Origin: DAOUJI01 sp965197415
Lineage (GTDB): Bacteria > Chloroflexota > Dehalococcoidia > Lucifugimonadales > JAGWBF01
DNA length: 64,000 bases
Direction: 5' to 3'
Assembly: GCA_965197415.1 (NCBI GenBank)
Contig: OZ240207.1
Location: forward strand, 2,604,001-2,668,000
Below the pieces are notes generated by a model. It was not told where the DNA came from and ran no database searches. It was given only the letters and a program-made list of their open reading frames with translations. The position numbers and the translations under genes were made by a program. Numbering within the stretch: position 1 is the stretch's first letter; the number at the start of each line of letters is the position of its first letter. This document shows, one piece after another, positions 50,556 to 57,974 of this stretch.

Positions 50556-51767
50556 GAGACCTTTGCACAACTGTTTGGTGCGTAGAATAATGGGGCGTCG
50601 GCTTAGCCGGGGGAGTGAGGGGTGGAGATGCACCGAGAAATGGGTGAACAGTCGTTTGTGGAGGCGTTTTTGCCGGAAGGCATAGGCAGGAACGAGAGTT
50701 TGGAGAGAATCGACCGGGCGGTGGACTGGGACAGGTTGGCGCGGCTGGTCAACGGCATACACTCGTCGTCGGAGGGCAGAAAGAGCTATCCCCCGCTGAT
50801 GATGGTGAAGGTGATGCTGCTCCAGCAGTGGTACGGCGCCTCAGACCCTGCGATGGAGGAGACGCTGTCGGACAGGCTGTCCTTCCGGCGGTTCGTGGGG
50901 CTTGGGCTCCAGGACGAGTCGCCGGACCACTCGACGATCAGCCGGTTCCGCACGTCATTGACGGAGAGAGGGCTCGGGCAAGCGTTGATGGAGGAACTCA
51001 ACCGTCAGCTTGAGTGGAAGGGGTTGATGGTGAAGTCTGGAACCCTCATAGACGCGACGCTGGTGGAGTCGCAAGGCAGGCGCGCGTCCGGGTCTGAAGA
51101 GGCGACGGACAAGGACGCGTCGTGGACTCGGAAGGGTTCTCGCAGCCATTACGGTTACAAGATGCACGTCGGAGTGGATGAGGGTTCCGGCCTGATACGC
51201 AAGGCGGTGTTGACGCCGGCCAACGTCAACGACACGGAGGCGGCGGACGAGTTGATATTGGGAGACGAGCTGGCGGTGTACGCTGACCGGGCCTACGACA
51301 CCCACGGGAGGAGGCGGAAGCTGAAGGCGATGGGGATAGAGGACCGGATAATGAGGCGTGCGAACAAGCATCATCCCGAACTTGCCGATGAGGAGAAGCT
51401 TCGGAACGGCCTGATATCCAAAGTGAGGGCGCGGGTGGAGAAGGTGTTCGGGACTCTGAAGCGGTCGTATGGCTACAGCAAGGTGCGCTACATCGGTCTT
51501 GAACGTAACGCAACGGAGATGTGGTTCAAGTGCATGGCCTACAACCTGAGGAGGGCTGAGCGGATAGTCCTCGATGGAACGTGATATCCCGAGGGAGGAG
51601 TGGGCCATGTAGGGTTGGTTGCAGCTGAAGCGGTCCGCCAAGGGTCGGTTCAGGGCTGCATACAGGGGCTGATTGGGCGTCCGAAACGCCTATTCCAAGG
51701 CCGACAACAGCCGGTCTCAACCCCGCAAACATCCAATTCTCGACATAGAAAGTTGCGCAAAGGTCTC
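50556..51767 (+). mobile_element. Complete IS5-family insertion sequence, 1212 bp
   Basis: Terminal inverted repeats GAGACCTTTGCACAACT (50556-50572) and AGTTGCGCAAAGGTCTC (51751-51767) match at 16 of 17 positions. Flanked by the direct repeat GTCAA (50551-50555 and 51768-51772). It carries one intact transposase gene and a 183-base 3' non-coding end. The target is an R3 intergenic repeat. Size and end sequence fit the IS5 subgroup of the IS5 family. Confidence 0.88.
50622..51584 (+). CDS. IS5-family transposase
   Basis: 320 residues. N-terminal DUF772-like part 'PEGIGRNESLERIDRAVDWD', then the DDE domain: D in 'GTLIDATLVESQGRR', D in 'LAVYADRAYDTHGRR' and E in 'RARVEKVFGTLKRSYGYSKV' (the Y-(2)-R-(3)-E-(6)-K signature region). 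The frame is intact, so the element may still be active. GTG start at 50622 with GGGAG upstream; the ATG two codons later is possible. Confidence 0.93.
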   Translation: MEMHREMGEQSFVEAFLPEGIGRNESLERIDRAVDWDRLARLVNGIHSSSEGRKSYPPLMMVKVMLLQQWYGASDPAMEETLSDRLSFRRFVGLGLQDESPDHSTISRFRTSLTERGLGQALMEELNRQLEWKGLMVKSGTLIDATLVESQGRRASGSEEATDKDASWTRKGSRSHYGYKMHVGVDEGSGLIRKAVLTPANVNDTEAADELILGDELAVYADRAYDTHGRRRKLKAMGIEDRIMRRANKHHPELADEEKLRNGLISKVRARVEKVFGTLKRSYGYSKVRYIGLERNATEMWFKCMAYNLRRAERIVLDGT

Positions 51768-51830
51768 GTCAAGGGCGAGGGGGTATCGTCCCTTCTCCCC
51801 TGGTGGGAGAAGGCTAGGATGAGGGGGGAG
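51768..51830. repeat. R3 repeat, right part
   Basis: Starts with the target duplication GTCAA and continues GGGCGAGGGGG and a CTTCTCCCC/GGGAGAAGG hairpin. The remaining bases to 51915 show nothing else. Confidence 0.6.
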
Positions 51831-51915
51831 ATGTTGGGAGGAATAGCCCGAATCGGAGAAGCGAGTACAATCGAAAGACCCTCCGCCCGGGTGTACTAGA
51901 CAAAGAGTCACAAGC

Positions 51916-52398
51916 TCAGCTCTTCTGAGCCAGGTACTCCTTCACCATTTCCAACACTGCGTCGGCTGTCCGGTCCCGGTTCCCGTTCCGGTCGTCGTTC
52001 CAACGCAGTTCTCTGGAAGCCTCATAGCCGTCGGAGGCGGATAGCCCGATGTAGAACAGTCCCACCGGGTAGCCCGGCCTGCCCGGTCCCGGCCCCGCAA
52101 CACCAGTGGTAGAGACTCCTATGTCGGCTTCCAGGAGTCTCCAGGCTCTCTCGGCCATCGCCACAGCGGTCTTGGGGCTGACCGAACCCTCGGTGTCCAT
52201 AAGCTCCTGGGAGACTCCCAGTACTTTGGTCTTGGAGCCGCCGGTGTAGGCGATTACTCCTCCCAGGAAATACTTGGAACTGCCGGGCACACTGATTATC
52301 TTTGATCCCACCAGCCCGCCTGTGCAGGCCTCGGCCACGGCAATCTTGAGTCCCTTATCCGCCAGCTGCTGTCCCACTTCTTCCTGAAGCGACGCCAT
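51916..52398 (-). CDS. CinA C-terminal domain protein (PncC-like), catalytic Ser replaced by Ala
   Basis: 160 residues, single CinA-C domain. 'GLKIAVAEACTGGLVGSKII', 'GGVIAYTGGSKTKVLGVSQ', 'TTGVAGPGPGRPGYPVGLFY' fit nicotinamide-nucleotide amidohydrolase PncC. In E. coli PncC the nucleophile is Ser29 of E-S-C-T-G-G with Lys61 as base. Here the serine position is Ala24 (E-A-C-T-G-G) while the lysine (K56) is kept. So NMN deamidase activity is doubtful, or a neighbouring Cys25/Thr26 takes over. Confidence 0.85.
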   Translation of the reverse strand: MASLQEEVGQQLADKGLKIAVAEACTGGLVGSKIISVPGSSKYFLGGVIAYTGGSKTKVLGVSQELMDTEGSVSPKTAVAMAERAWRLLEADIGVSTTGVAGPGPGRPGYPVGLFYIGLSASDGYEASRELRWNDDRNGNRDRTADAVLEMVKEYLAQKS

Positions 52399-52440
52399 AG
52401 TTGCACCTCTCTAGCAAACGCAGTCGTATTAAGTCCCCGG

Positions 52441-53304
52441 TTATGCGTAGAACCCGTCGAGCACCCGCTGGGCCGCAGGATAGTCCCTGGCCCCGCCCTT
52501 CAGTATGGGCGGCACCAGATAGATGCGGTTCACCCCGTTCTCCGTGAAGGAGCCGAGCAGTTCCAGGGCTATCTCGGAGCCGTCCCTGCCCCTGTCCAGC
52601 TCGTCCCGCACACTCTCCGGCACCCCTGAAAAGACCACTCCGCCCTGTATCATGACCTGAAGTCCGAAAAACACGGGGACTTCCACGTCATGACCTGCAG
52701 CCTCCCGGTAGGCGGCGTGGAAGGCGTCAATCTCGGCTATGCTGAACACGGGTTGGGTAATGAAGAACTGGGCCCCTGCGTTGACTTTGCTGTGGGCCAG
52801 GGCGGCCTCCGCTTGGACGCCCCGTCCCAGGTCAATGGATGCCCCTATGCACAGGTCGGTAGGCGCCCTTAGCTGTGACCCCCTGAAGTCCACTCCCTGA
52901 TTGAGCCCAGCCGCGCCCCTTATCAACTCCGTGGGCAAGTAGTCGTCCACTGGCCTGACACGTTCCAGGTCGCGCCCGGTGAAGTCGTCCCCCTTGACCA
53001 CCACCACGTTTTCCAGCCCCAGCATCTGGGCGCCCAGCAGGTGGGTCTGCAAAGCCAATCTGTTCATGTCACGGGTGGCCAGGTTGAAAACCGCCTCTTT
53101 CCCCGTGTGAGCCTTTATCGCGGACGCCAGCATGGCCGAGTCCACCCGGACGGCCTTGCCGGGGTTGTATGCCACGCACAAGAAGTCTGCGCTTAGTTCC
53201 GCCGCCCTGTGGACTACGTTCCAGTCAGCAAACCTGGGCGGCGAGAAGTCGCAGATGAACACTGGCCGGTCGCCCCGGCTGGCTGCAAGATCAGTGACTT
53301 TCAT
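52441..53304 (-). CDS. Methylenetetrahydrofolate reductase family protein
   Basis: 287 residues. 'VFICDFSPPRFADWNVVHRA', 'EAVFNLATRDMNRLALQTHL', 'LGLENVVVVKGDDFTGRDLE' and 'AGAQFFITQPVFSIAEIDAF' follow the MTHFR TIM-barrel with FMN/FAD and folate contacts. It reduces 5,10-methylene-THF to 5-methyl-THF, or is a related variant; only about 43 bases from the CinA-C gene on the same strand. The sequence is divergent from E. coli MetF, so exact activity is less sure than the family. Confidence 0.83.
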   Translation of the reverse strand: MKVTDLAASRGDRPVFICDFSPPRFADWNVVHRAAELSADFLCVAYNPGKAVRVDSAMLASAIKAHTGKEAVFNLATRDMNRLALQTHLLGAQMLGLENVVVVKGDDFTGRDLERVRPVDDYLPTELIRGAAGLNQGVDFRGSQLRAPTDLCIGASIDLGRGVQAEAALAHSKVNAGAQFFITQPVFSIAEIDAFHAAYREAAGHDVEVPVFFGLQVMIQGGVVFSGVPESVRDELDRGRDGSEIALELLGSFTENGVNRIYLVPPILKGGARDYPAAQRVLDGFYA

Positions 53305-53417
53305 GGGTTGGCTTGGAAGCGGCGTCCGGTTTGGCTCTGTGGATTAGGAATCTTAGCATGGGCCCAGCCGCGCTGTCAGCCGTGCTCCTTAACCACCATT
53401 GCCTCACTCTCACCCCT

Positions 53418-53469
53418 CCGTTCGCCCTGAGCATGTCGAAGGGTGGTTCGACGAGCCTACCGCGAACGG
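53418..53469. repeat. Dispersed palindromic repeat, family R2 (copy 2)
   Basis: CCGTTCGCCCTGAGCATGTC ... GGTTCGACGAGCCTACCGCGAACGG is close to the copy at 18602-18654 with the same central GTCGAAGGGTGGTTCGAC. It lies in the gap between divergent MTHFR and mqnD. Confidence 0.8.
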
Positions 53470-53519
53470 CGTGCAGAGAGCCTCTGACGCCCGGAACCCC
53501 TCGCTGTCAGCCGCGCTCC

Positions 53520-53548
53520 TTTACTCCCATAGCCTCATGCCATATACT
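53520..53548 (+). promoter_or_regulatory. Promoter of mqnD
   Basis: TTTACT (53520-53525), 17-base spacer, TATACT (53543-53548). Transcription would start near 53555, which favours the ATG at 53573 over the TTG at 53561 for translation. Confidence 0.5.
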
Positions 53549-53572
53549 TGAGCGGCCCCGTTGAGACAAAAC

Positions 53573-54424
53573 ATGGAGACTTTGCGCATAGGACACAGCC
53601 CCGACGCAGACGACGCCTTCATGTTCTATGCCTTTGCCGCGGGCAAGGTGAGCATCGACGGCTTCCAGGTCGAGCAGGTGCTGGAAGACATCGAGTCCCT
53701 CAACAAGCGGGCGTTTCACGGAGAGCTGGAGGTGACGGCCATCTCCGCAGCCTCCTACCCCCTGGTCGCCGACCAGTATCGCATCATGGTGTGCGGGTCA
53801 TCCATTGGGAGAAACTATGGCCCTATTCTCCTTGGGAAGGGCGCTGGAGGCCCTCAGAGCGTCGCCGACCTAGAGAGTAAGAGAATAGGTATTCCCGGCC
53901 CCTACACCACCGCCTATCTGCTTCTCAGAATATATATCGAACGGCCTTTCGAGCCCGTGTTCCTTAACTTCGACGCTGTGGGAGACGCCGTCAAGTCGGG
54001 CGAGGTGGACGCCGGCCTTATCATCCACGAGGGGCAGATAACCTGGCAGTCCCAGGGGTTCGCCAACTTGATGGACCTTGGCGTCGAATGGGGCAAAGAC
54101 ACCGGGCTGCCTATCCCATTGGGCATCGACGTCGTTCACAGGCGTCTGGGAGAAGACGCCAGCCTGCGGGTAACCGAGGGCTTCGCCGCCTCTATCAAGT
54201 ACGCACTGGACCATGAGGATGACGCGGTGGACTATTCCCTGCCCTTTGGACGGGGCATCGACAGGGAGACCTGCCGCCGATTCGTCAAGATGTACGTAAA
54301 TGAGGACACCCTCAACATGGGGCAGGAGGGCGTGCAAGCCCTCCAGACTATGTACTCCAAGGCCCAGGAACGCGGGATCATCCCGGAGGTCCCTACTATG
54401 GACATCCTGGGCGCCATAGCGTGA
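53573..54424 (+). CDS. mqnD: 1,4-dihydroxy-6-naphthoate synthase
   Basis: 283 residues. 'LRIGHSPDADDAFMFYAFAA' start, 'TAISAASYPLVADQYRIM', 'KRIGIPGPYTTAYLLLRIYI' and 'DAGLIIHEGQITWQSQGF' are typical of MqnD, the periplasmic-binding-like fold enzyme that splits cyclic dehypoxanthinyl futalosine to the naphthoate product. MqnA, C and E are 3.5-7 kb downstream on the other strand. The Gfo/Idh gene follows after 15 bases. Confidence 0.9.
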   Translation: METLRIGHSPDADDAFMFYAFAAGKVSIDGFQVEQVLEDIESLNKRAFHGELEVTAISAASYPLVADQYRIMVCGSSIGRNYGPILLGKGAGGPQSVADLESKRIGIPGPYTTAYLLLRIYIERPFEPVFLNFDAVGDAVKSGEVDAGLIIHEGQITWQSQGFANLMDLGVEWGKDTGLPIPLGIDVVHRRLGEDASLRVTEGFAASIKYALDHEDDAVDYSLPFGRGIDRETCRRFVKMYVNEDTLNMGQEGVQALQTMYSKAQERGIIPEVPTMDILGAIA

Positions 54425-54439
54425 GAAGGGGGACGTAAA

Positions 54440-55525
54440 ATGGACAAGGTTCGTATGGCAATCGTGGGTTGTGGGCGCATATCCAACATGAATGTGCCTG
54501 GCTATCTCCAGGACCCCAATTGCGACGTGTACGCTATCTGCGACCCACTGACGGACAGGGCGTCGGACCAGGCCCGCAAATGGCGCATCGAGCCAAGGAT
54601 ATACCCCAGCTTTGATCAGGTGCTCAACGACCCCAACATAGATGCCATTGAGCTGCTCACTCCCATATACATGCACGCCGACCAAGTCGTAGCGGCCCTG
54701 GAAGCGGGCAAGCACGTCTCATGCCAGAAGCCCATGTGCAACACCGTGGCCGAGGCCGACCGGATCATCGCTGCCGCCGAGAAGGCCAACACCTACTACC
54801 GGGTTACAGAGAACTTCTTCTTTTACCCTCCCATAGAAAAGGCCAAGGAGCTTATCGACGAGGGCGCCATCGGAGAGCCTTCACTTGTGCGCATCCACAC
54901 TACCAGGGGCGGCTCCGTTGTGAACTCCCACCTGCCCCCAGACGACAATCCCCTAGCCTGGAAGAGGGACCCATCCCTGGCGGCGGGCGGCATGTTGTTC
55001 GATGACGGTGTCCACAAACTCGCCACGGCCATGAAGTGGATTGGCGAGATTGAGACGGTCCAGGGAATCGTCCGCCGGCCTACGGAAGGCGGTGCTGCAC
55101 GGGACTGGCACATGGAGGCGCCTATCGCCGCGATCTGGAAGTACAAAGACCGGGAGTGCCTGGGCGTCCTGGACGAGACCTTCGGCTACGAGATGCCCAT
55201 ACGCAGCACCTTCGGACGGTCCGACAACTATTTCGAGATTCACGGCTCCAAGGGTGTGATACACGTCACACGGTGCACAGGGGAAATCATGGACCTGCCG
55301 CCGGTGCTTCTGGTGACCGGTACTGAGACCATCCCTTACGACGTGCCCCACATCTGGTCAGAAGGATTCGACAGGTCGGCCAAACACTTCGTCAACTCCA
55401 TCCTGGCGGGTACACAGCCTGACCTGGAAGCCCATTTCGCCAAGAAGACGGTCCAGACAGCTTTGGCCATCTACCGCGCCGCCGAAACCGGCCAAGCCGT
55501 GGATGTGGACTCCTACGTGGACTAA
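54440..55525 (+). CDS. Gfo/Idh/MocA family oxidoreductase
   Basis: 361 residues. NAD(P)-binding 'MAIVGCGRISNMNVPGYLQD', then 'ALEAGKHVSCQKPMCNTVAE', where the usual E-K-P is Q-K-P, and the C-terminal domain with 'PSLAAGGMLFDDGVHKLATA', whose Asp and His suit catalysis. Oxidises or epimerises a sugar or related polyol; the substrate is unknown. GGGGGA ribosome site. Probably co-transcribed with mqnD by spacing, without an obvious functional tie. Confidence 0.88.
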   Translation: MDKVRMAIVGCGRISNMNVPGYLQDPNCDVYAICDPLTDRASDQARKWRIEPRIYPSFDQVLNDPNIDAIELLTPIYMHADQVVAALEAGKHVSCQKPMCNTVAEADRIIAAAEKANTYYRVTENFFFYPPIEKAKELIDEGAIGEPSLVRIHTTRGGSVVNSHLPPDDNPLAWKRDPSLAAGGMLFDDGVHKLATAMKWIGEIETVQGIVRRPTEGGAARDWHMEAPIAAIWKYKDRECLGVLDETFGYEMPIRSTFGRSDNYFEIHGSKGVIHVTRCTGEIMDLPPVLLVTGTETIPYDVPHIWSEGFDRSAKHFVNSILAGTQPDLEAHFAKKTVQTALAIYRAAETGQAVDVDSYVD

Positions 55526-55558
55526 GGGGACACTGCCTGGAACGGCCAAGCGGTAGAC

Positions 55559-56455
55559 ATGGCTGAACGCATATACACCAGGGACCGACAGGGACGGCTT
55601 GAGCCGCTAGAGGAGGAGCCGTTCGCTCTGGAAGACGAGCTCCAGGCGCTTATTGCTGAACACCCCGAATTGCTCGACGGTGAGCAGATGCGGCCCGGCG
55701 ACCCGCGGCGGTGGATTCTTATCACCCGCGAACAAGGCATAGCAGAAACCGCCGACTCTCCCTTCCGATGGGCACTTGACCACCTGATCATTGATCAGGA
55801 CGCAACACCGACCCTGGTAGAGGTGAAACGAGGCTCCAATCCAGAGGTCCGGCGCACCATTGTAGGCCAGATGTTGGACTATGCAGCCCACGCTCCCGAG
55901 ACTTGGAAAGTAGACGAACTGCGTAGGACGTTCGAGAATGCCGCGACTGAAAGTGGGGCAGACCCGGAGGAAGAGCTTACGAAATTGTTGCAGGCAGATG
56001 ACACCCCTGATGTTGACGGTTTCTGGGAGAAAGTCGCCACTAACCTTGATGCCAGACGCATTCGCCTTCTGTTCGTCGCAGACAATATACCGGACGAACT
56101 TACGCGTGTAGTGGAGTTCCTGAACGAGCAGATGCAGAACATCGAAGTGCTCGCGGTTGAGGTGAAGCAGTTCCGTGGCGAATCCATGCAGACCCTTGTG
56201 CCTCGTGTGATTGGGAGGACCGCAGCAACACCGGGCCGCACCACCGCCAGTCGCGGACCTAGGCTCACCCGCGAAACATTCTTGGCCGACTTCACTATTG
56301 ATTCACAGCGGCGGGCCGCGGAACATCTCCTTAACGTGGCCCAGGAATCCGGAGCTGCCCTCGAATGGGGATCTAGCGCTGTCAGTGTCCGGGGGCGGTG
56401 CTCGCTTGGCGGCAACCAGTCACCATTGCTTGGCTTTATCCGCCGTCAAAGATGA
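55559..56455 (+). CDS. PD-(D/E)XK nuclease-like protein (DUF91/NucS-like), N-terminal part of a frameshifted gene
   Basis: Frame of 298 residues. The nuclease-like core is in residues 55-110: 'RWALDHLIIDQDATPTLVEV' with D-x(n)-E-V-K, then 'KRGSNPEVRRTIVGQMLDYA', as in DUF91/NucS and restriction-endonuclease-like folds. After about residue 278 ('AVSVRG') the frame changes to unrelated residues, while a coherent C-terminal domain continues in another frame from 56398. One base added at the GGGGG run near 56392 would join them into ~382 residues. Confidence 0.75.
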   Translation: MAERIYTRDRQGRLEPLEEEPFALEDELQALIAEHPELLDGEQMRPGDPRRWILITREQGIAETADSPFRWALDHLIIDQDATPTLVEVKRGSNPEVRRTIVGQMLDYAAHAPETWKVDELRRTFENAATESGADPEEELTKLLQADDTPDVDGFWEKVATNLDARRIRLLFVADNIPDELTRVVEFLNEQMQNIEVLAVEVKQFRGESMQTLVPRVIGRTAATPGRTTASRGPRLTRETFLADFTIDSQRRAAEHLLNVAQESGAALEWGSSAVSVRGRCSLGGNQSPLLGFIRRQR

Positions 56456-56706
56456 CTACGGGATGGATGGCAACCAAAGGATTCACTTTTGGAGTGGCCA
56501 TATTCGACTACGACCCGCCACCCGCAGCAGGCCTCCGGACTCTCCTTGAAGAGTGGGTAGGCCAGTTCTCTGGCGACGACTTTACTGAAGATGGTTCGAG
56601 TAAGGGAGTCAAAGCGTACGTGGTTGGATACGACGACGCAGAGCGGAATATTGACTTGCTGTCGGACCGTCTAACGAAGGTGCTTATAGACCTGCGATCC
56701 CTATGA
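56398..56706 (+). CDS. C-terminal part of the same frameshifted PD-(D/E)XK gene
   Basis: Reads 'LAWRQPVTIAWLYPPSKMTT', 'GWMATKGFTFGVAIFDYDPP' and 'LLEEWVGQFSGDDFTEDGSS' to a stop at 56706. No ribosome site precedes it and the start is arbitrary, so it is best seen as the separated end of the 55559 gene. It may be a true mutation, an assembly error in a G run, or a recoding site. The IS110 element begins about 20 bases downstream. Confidence 0.7.
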   Translation: MLAWRQPVTIAWLYPPSKMTTGWMATKGFTFGVAIFDYDPPPAAGLRTLLEEWVGQFSGDDFTEDGSSKGVKAYVVGYDDAERNIDLLSDRLTKVLIDLRSL

Positions 56707-56727
56707 CAGGGTCTGCGGACAAGGATC

Positions 56728-57699
56728 TTAGCAACTGTGTTGGACGAGGGAAGGGTTGCTGGTGTGGTTGAGCTGATTCCAGGTTGTTCCGTCCCTCAAC
56801 ATGGCGTTGATGATGGTCAACAGCTTACGCATGCAGGCCACCATAGCCACCTTGGAGGGCTTCCCGTTCCTCACCAACCGTTCATAGAATGTCTTTATCA
56901 GGGGATTGTGGACTCTGGCGCTCATGCCCGCCATGTACAGCGTCCTTCTGACGTTGGCGCGGCCTCCCCAGACGCTCCGTTTCCCCCTATGGACCCCACT
57001 GTCCCGGTTCAACGGGGCCACTCCCACCAGGGCGGCTATCTCCCTTCGATTGAGGCTGCCCAATTCGGGAAGGGACGCCAGAAGGGTTATGCACGACACG
57101 CTCCCTATGCCCGGAACGTCTTTGAGCGCCTTCGCTTTCCCCGTCCAAGCGGCGTTCTCCTTGATGAAGCCTTCCATCTCCCGATCCAGGTCCTTCAGCT
57201 CCTGGGTGAGATACTGGATGTGCCTCTCAATGCGGCGATGAACAGCCTTGGACGCACGCTTGAGGCGATTGGACTCAGCGGTTCTCATCTCTACGATCTG
57301 CTGCCTGCGCGCCACAAGAGCCTTGAGACGGGCCGCCTCGGCGTCCGGGAGAGGACGGACCTCAGGCCTCACGGCGGCGGCGAACCGGGCTATGACCTGG
57401 GCGTCCAGGGCGTCGGTCTTGGCAAGTCTGCCTGTGGAGCGGGCGAAGTCCCTTATCTGTCTGGGATTCATCACCGCCGCCGGCATCCCGCGGAGGCCGC
57501 ACTCCATTGTCAGGGCCGTCTCAAGGCCGCCTGTGGCCTCCATCACGATGAGGCCCACATCCAACTCCTTGGCCAAGTCGATCAACTCACCGATCCCGAC
57601 AGGGTCGTTGGCGAATCTCCCTGCCCGCTCTTGGGGCAATATGTGAACATCCAGGCGCTTGCCGCTTACGTCCACTCCCATCACCACGTCTGCGCTCAT
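56728..57699 (-). CDS. IS110-family transposase (DEDD/serine recombinase)
   Basis: 323 residues from ATG 57699. RuvC-like DEDD part: D10 in 'VMGVDVSGKRLDVHI', E54 in 'IVMEATGGLET', D96/D99 in 'AKTDALDAQVIARF'. C-terminal transposase_20 part with 'LKDVPGIGSVSCITLLASLP' and the catalytic serine region 'NRDSGVHRGKRSVWGGRANV'. A longer frame from 57798 includes a near-duplicate of the true start. Intact, so possibly active. Confidence 0.92.
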   Translation of the reverse strand: MSADVVMGVDVSGKRLDVHILPQERAGRFANDPVGIGELIDLAKELDVGLIVMEATGGLETALTMECGLRGMPAAVMNPRQIRDFARSTGRLAKTDALDAQVIARFAAAVRPEVRPLPDAEAARLKALVARRQQIVEMRTAESNRLKRASKAVHRRIERHIQYLTQELKDLDREMEGFIKENAAWTGKAKALKDVPGIGSVSCITLLASLPELGSLNRREIAALVGVAPLNRDSGVHRGKRSVWGGRANVRRTLYMAGMSARVHNPLIKTFYERLVRNGKPSKVAMVACMRKLLTIINAMLRDGTTWNQLNHTSNPSLVQHSC

Positions 57700-57734
57700 G
57701 TTGCGTCCACCCCCCTCGCCGCGTCTGCGCTCAT
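57681..57734. repeat. Direct duplication of the transposase start segment
   Basis: TCACCACGTCTGCGCTCAT (57681-57699) and TCGCCGCGTCTGCGCTCAT (57716-57734) match at 17 of 19 bases, 35 bases apart. The copy nearer the element end carries a second ATG with 'MSADA' in frame upstream. Confidence 0.7.
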
Positions 57735-57893
57735 CACATCCCCTTCTTGCAGGTTCGGGCTCGTTGACCCTGACAACTGTTCGGGCTTTAATGAGCATGG
57801 TGCGGCGGCTGACGCTAAAGTTCGGTCTTTAAAGGACCATGATTCCTGCGGCCTGCCGCACCCTGACTCCCACACCCTATCACGTCTTCATCA

Positions 57894-57932
57894 CACAAGA
57901 TTCCTCGCTCCTCTCGGAATGACAGAAGCAGG
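57894..57932. repeat. Intergenic repeat of the GATTCCTCGCTC...GGAATGACAG type
   Basis: AGATTCCTCGCTCCTCTCGGAATGACAG-like sequence is a dispersed intergenic repeat class common in many bacteria. Only one copy was seen in the window. It lies between the IS110 element and mqnC. Confidence 0.45.
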
Positions 57933-57974
57933 GGCCCGTTCTCCTCTAGCGTCGGGAGCCTCCGAAGCGGCGGG

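Larger units (their letters stand above)
56707..57860 (-). mobile_element. IS110-family element, boundaries approximate
   Basis: Contains one intact IS110-type recombinase on the minus strand. IS110 elements lack clear terminal inverted repeats, so the ends are guesses: right end in 56707-56727 after the nuclease gene stop, left end upstream of the recombinase before the repeat at 57894. The 57700-57860 stretch has several short hairpins (for example TGCGGC/GCCGCA near 57858 and GGTC/GACC near 57833), where IS110-group elements encode their bridge RNA. Confidence 0.55.
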
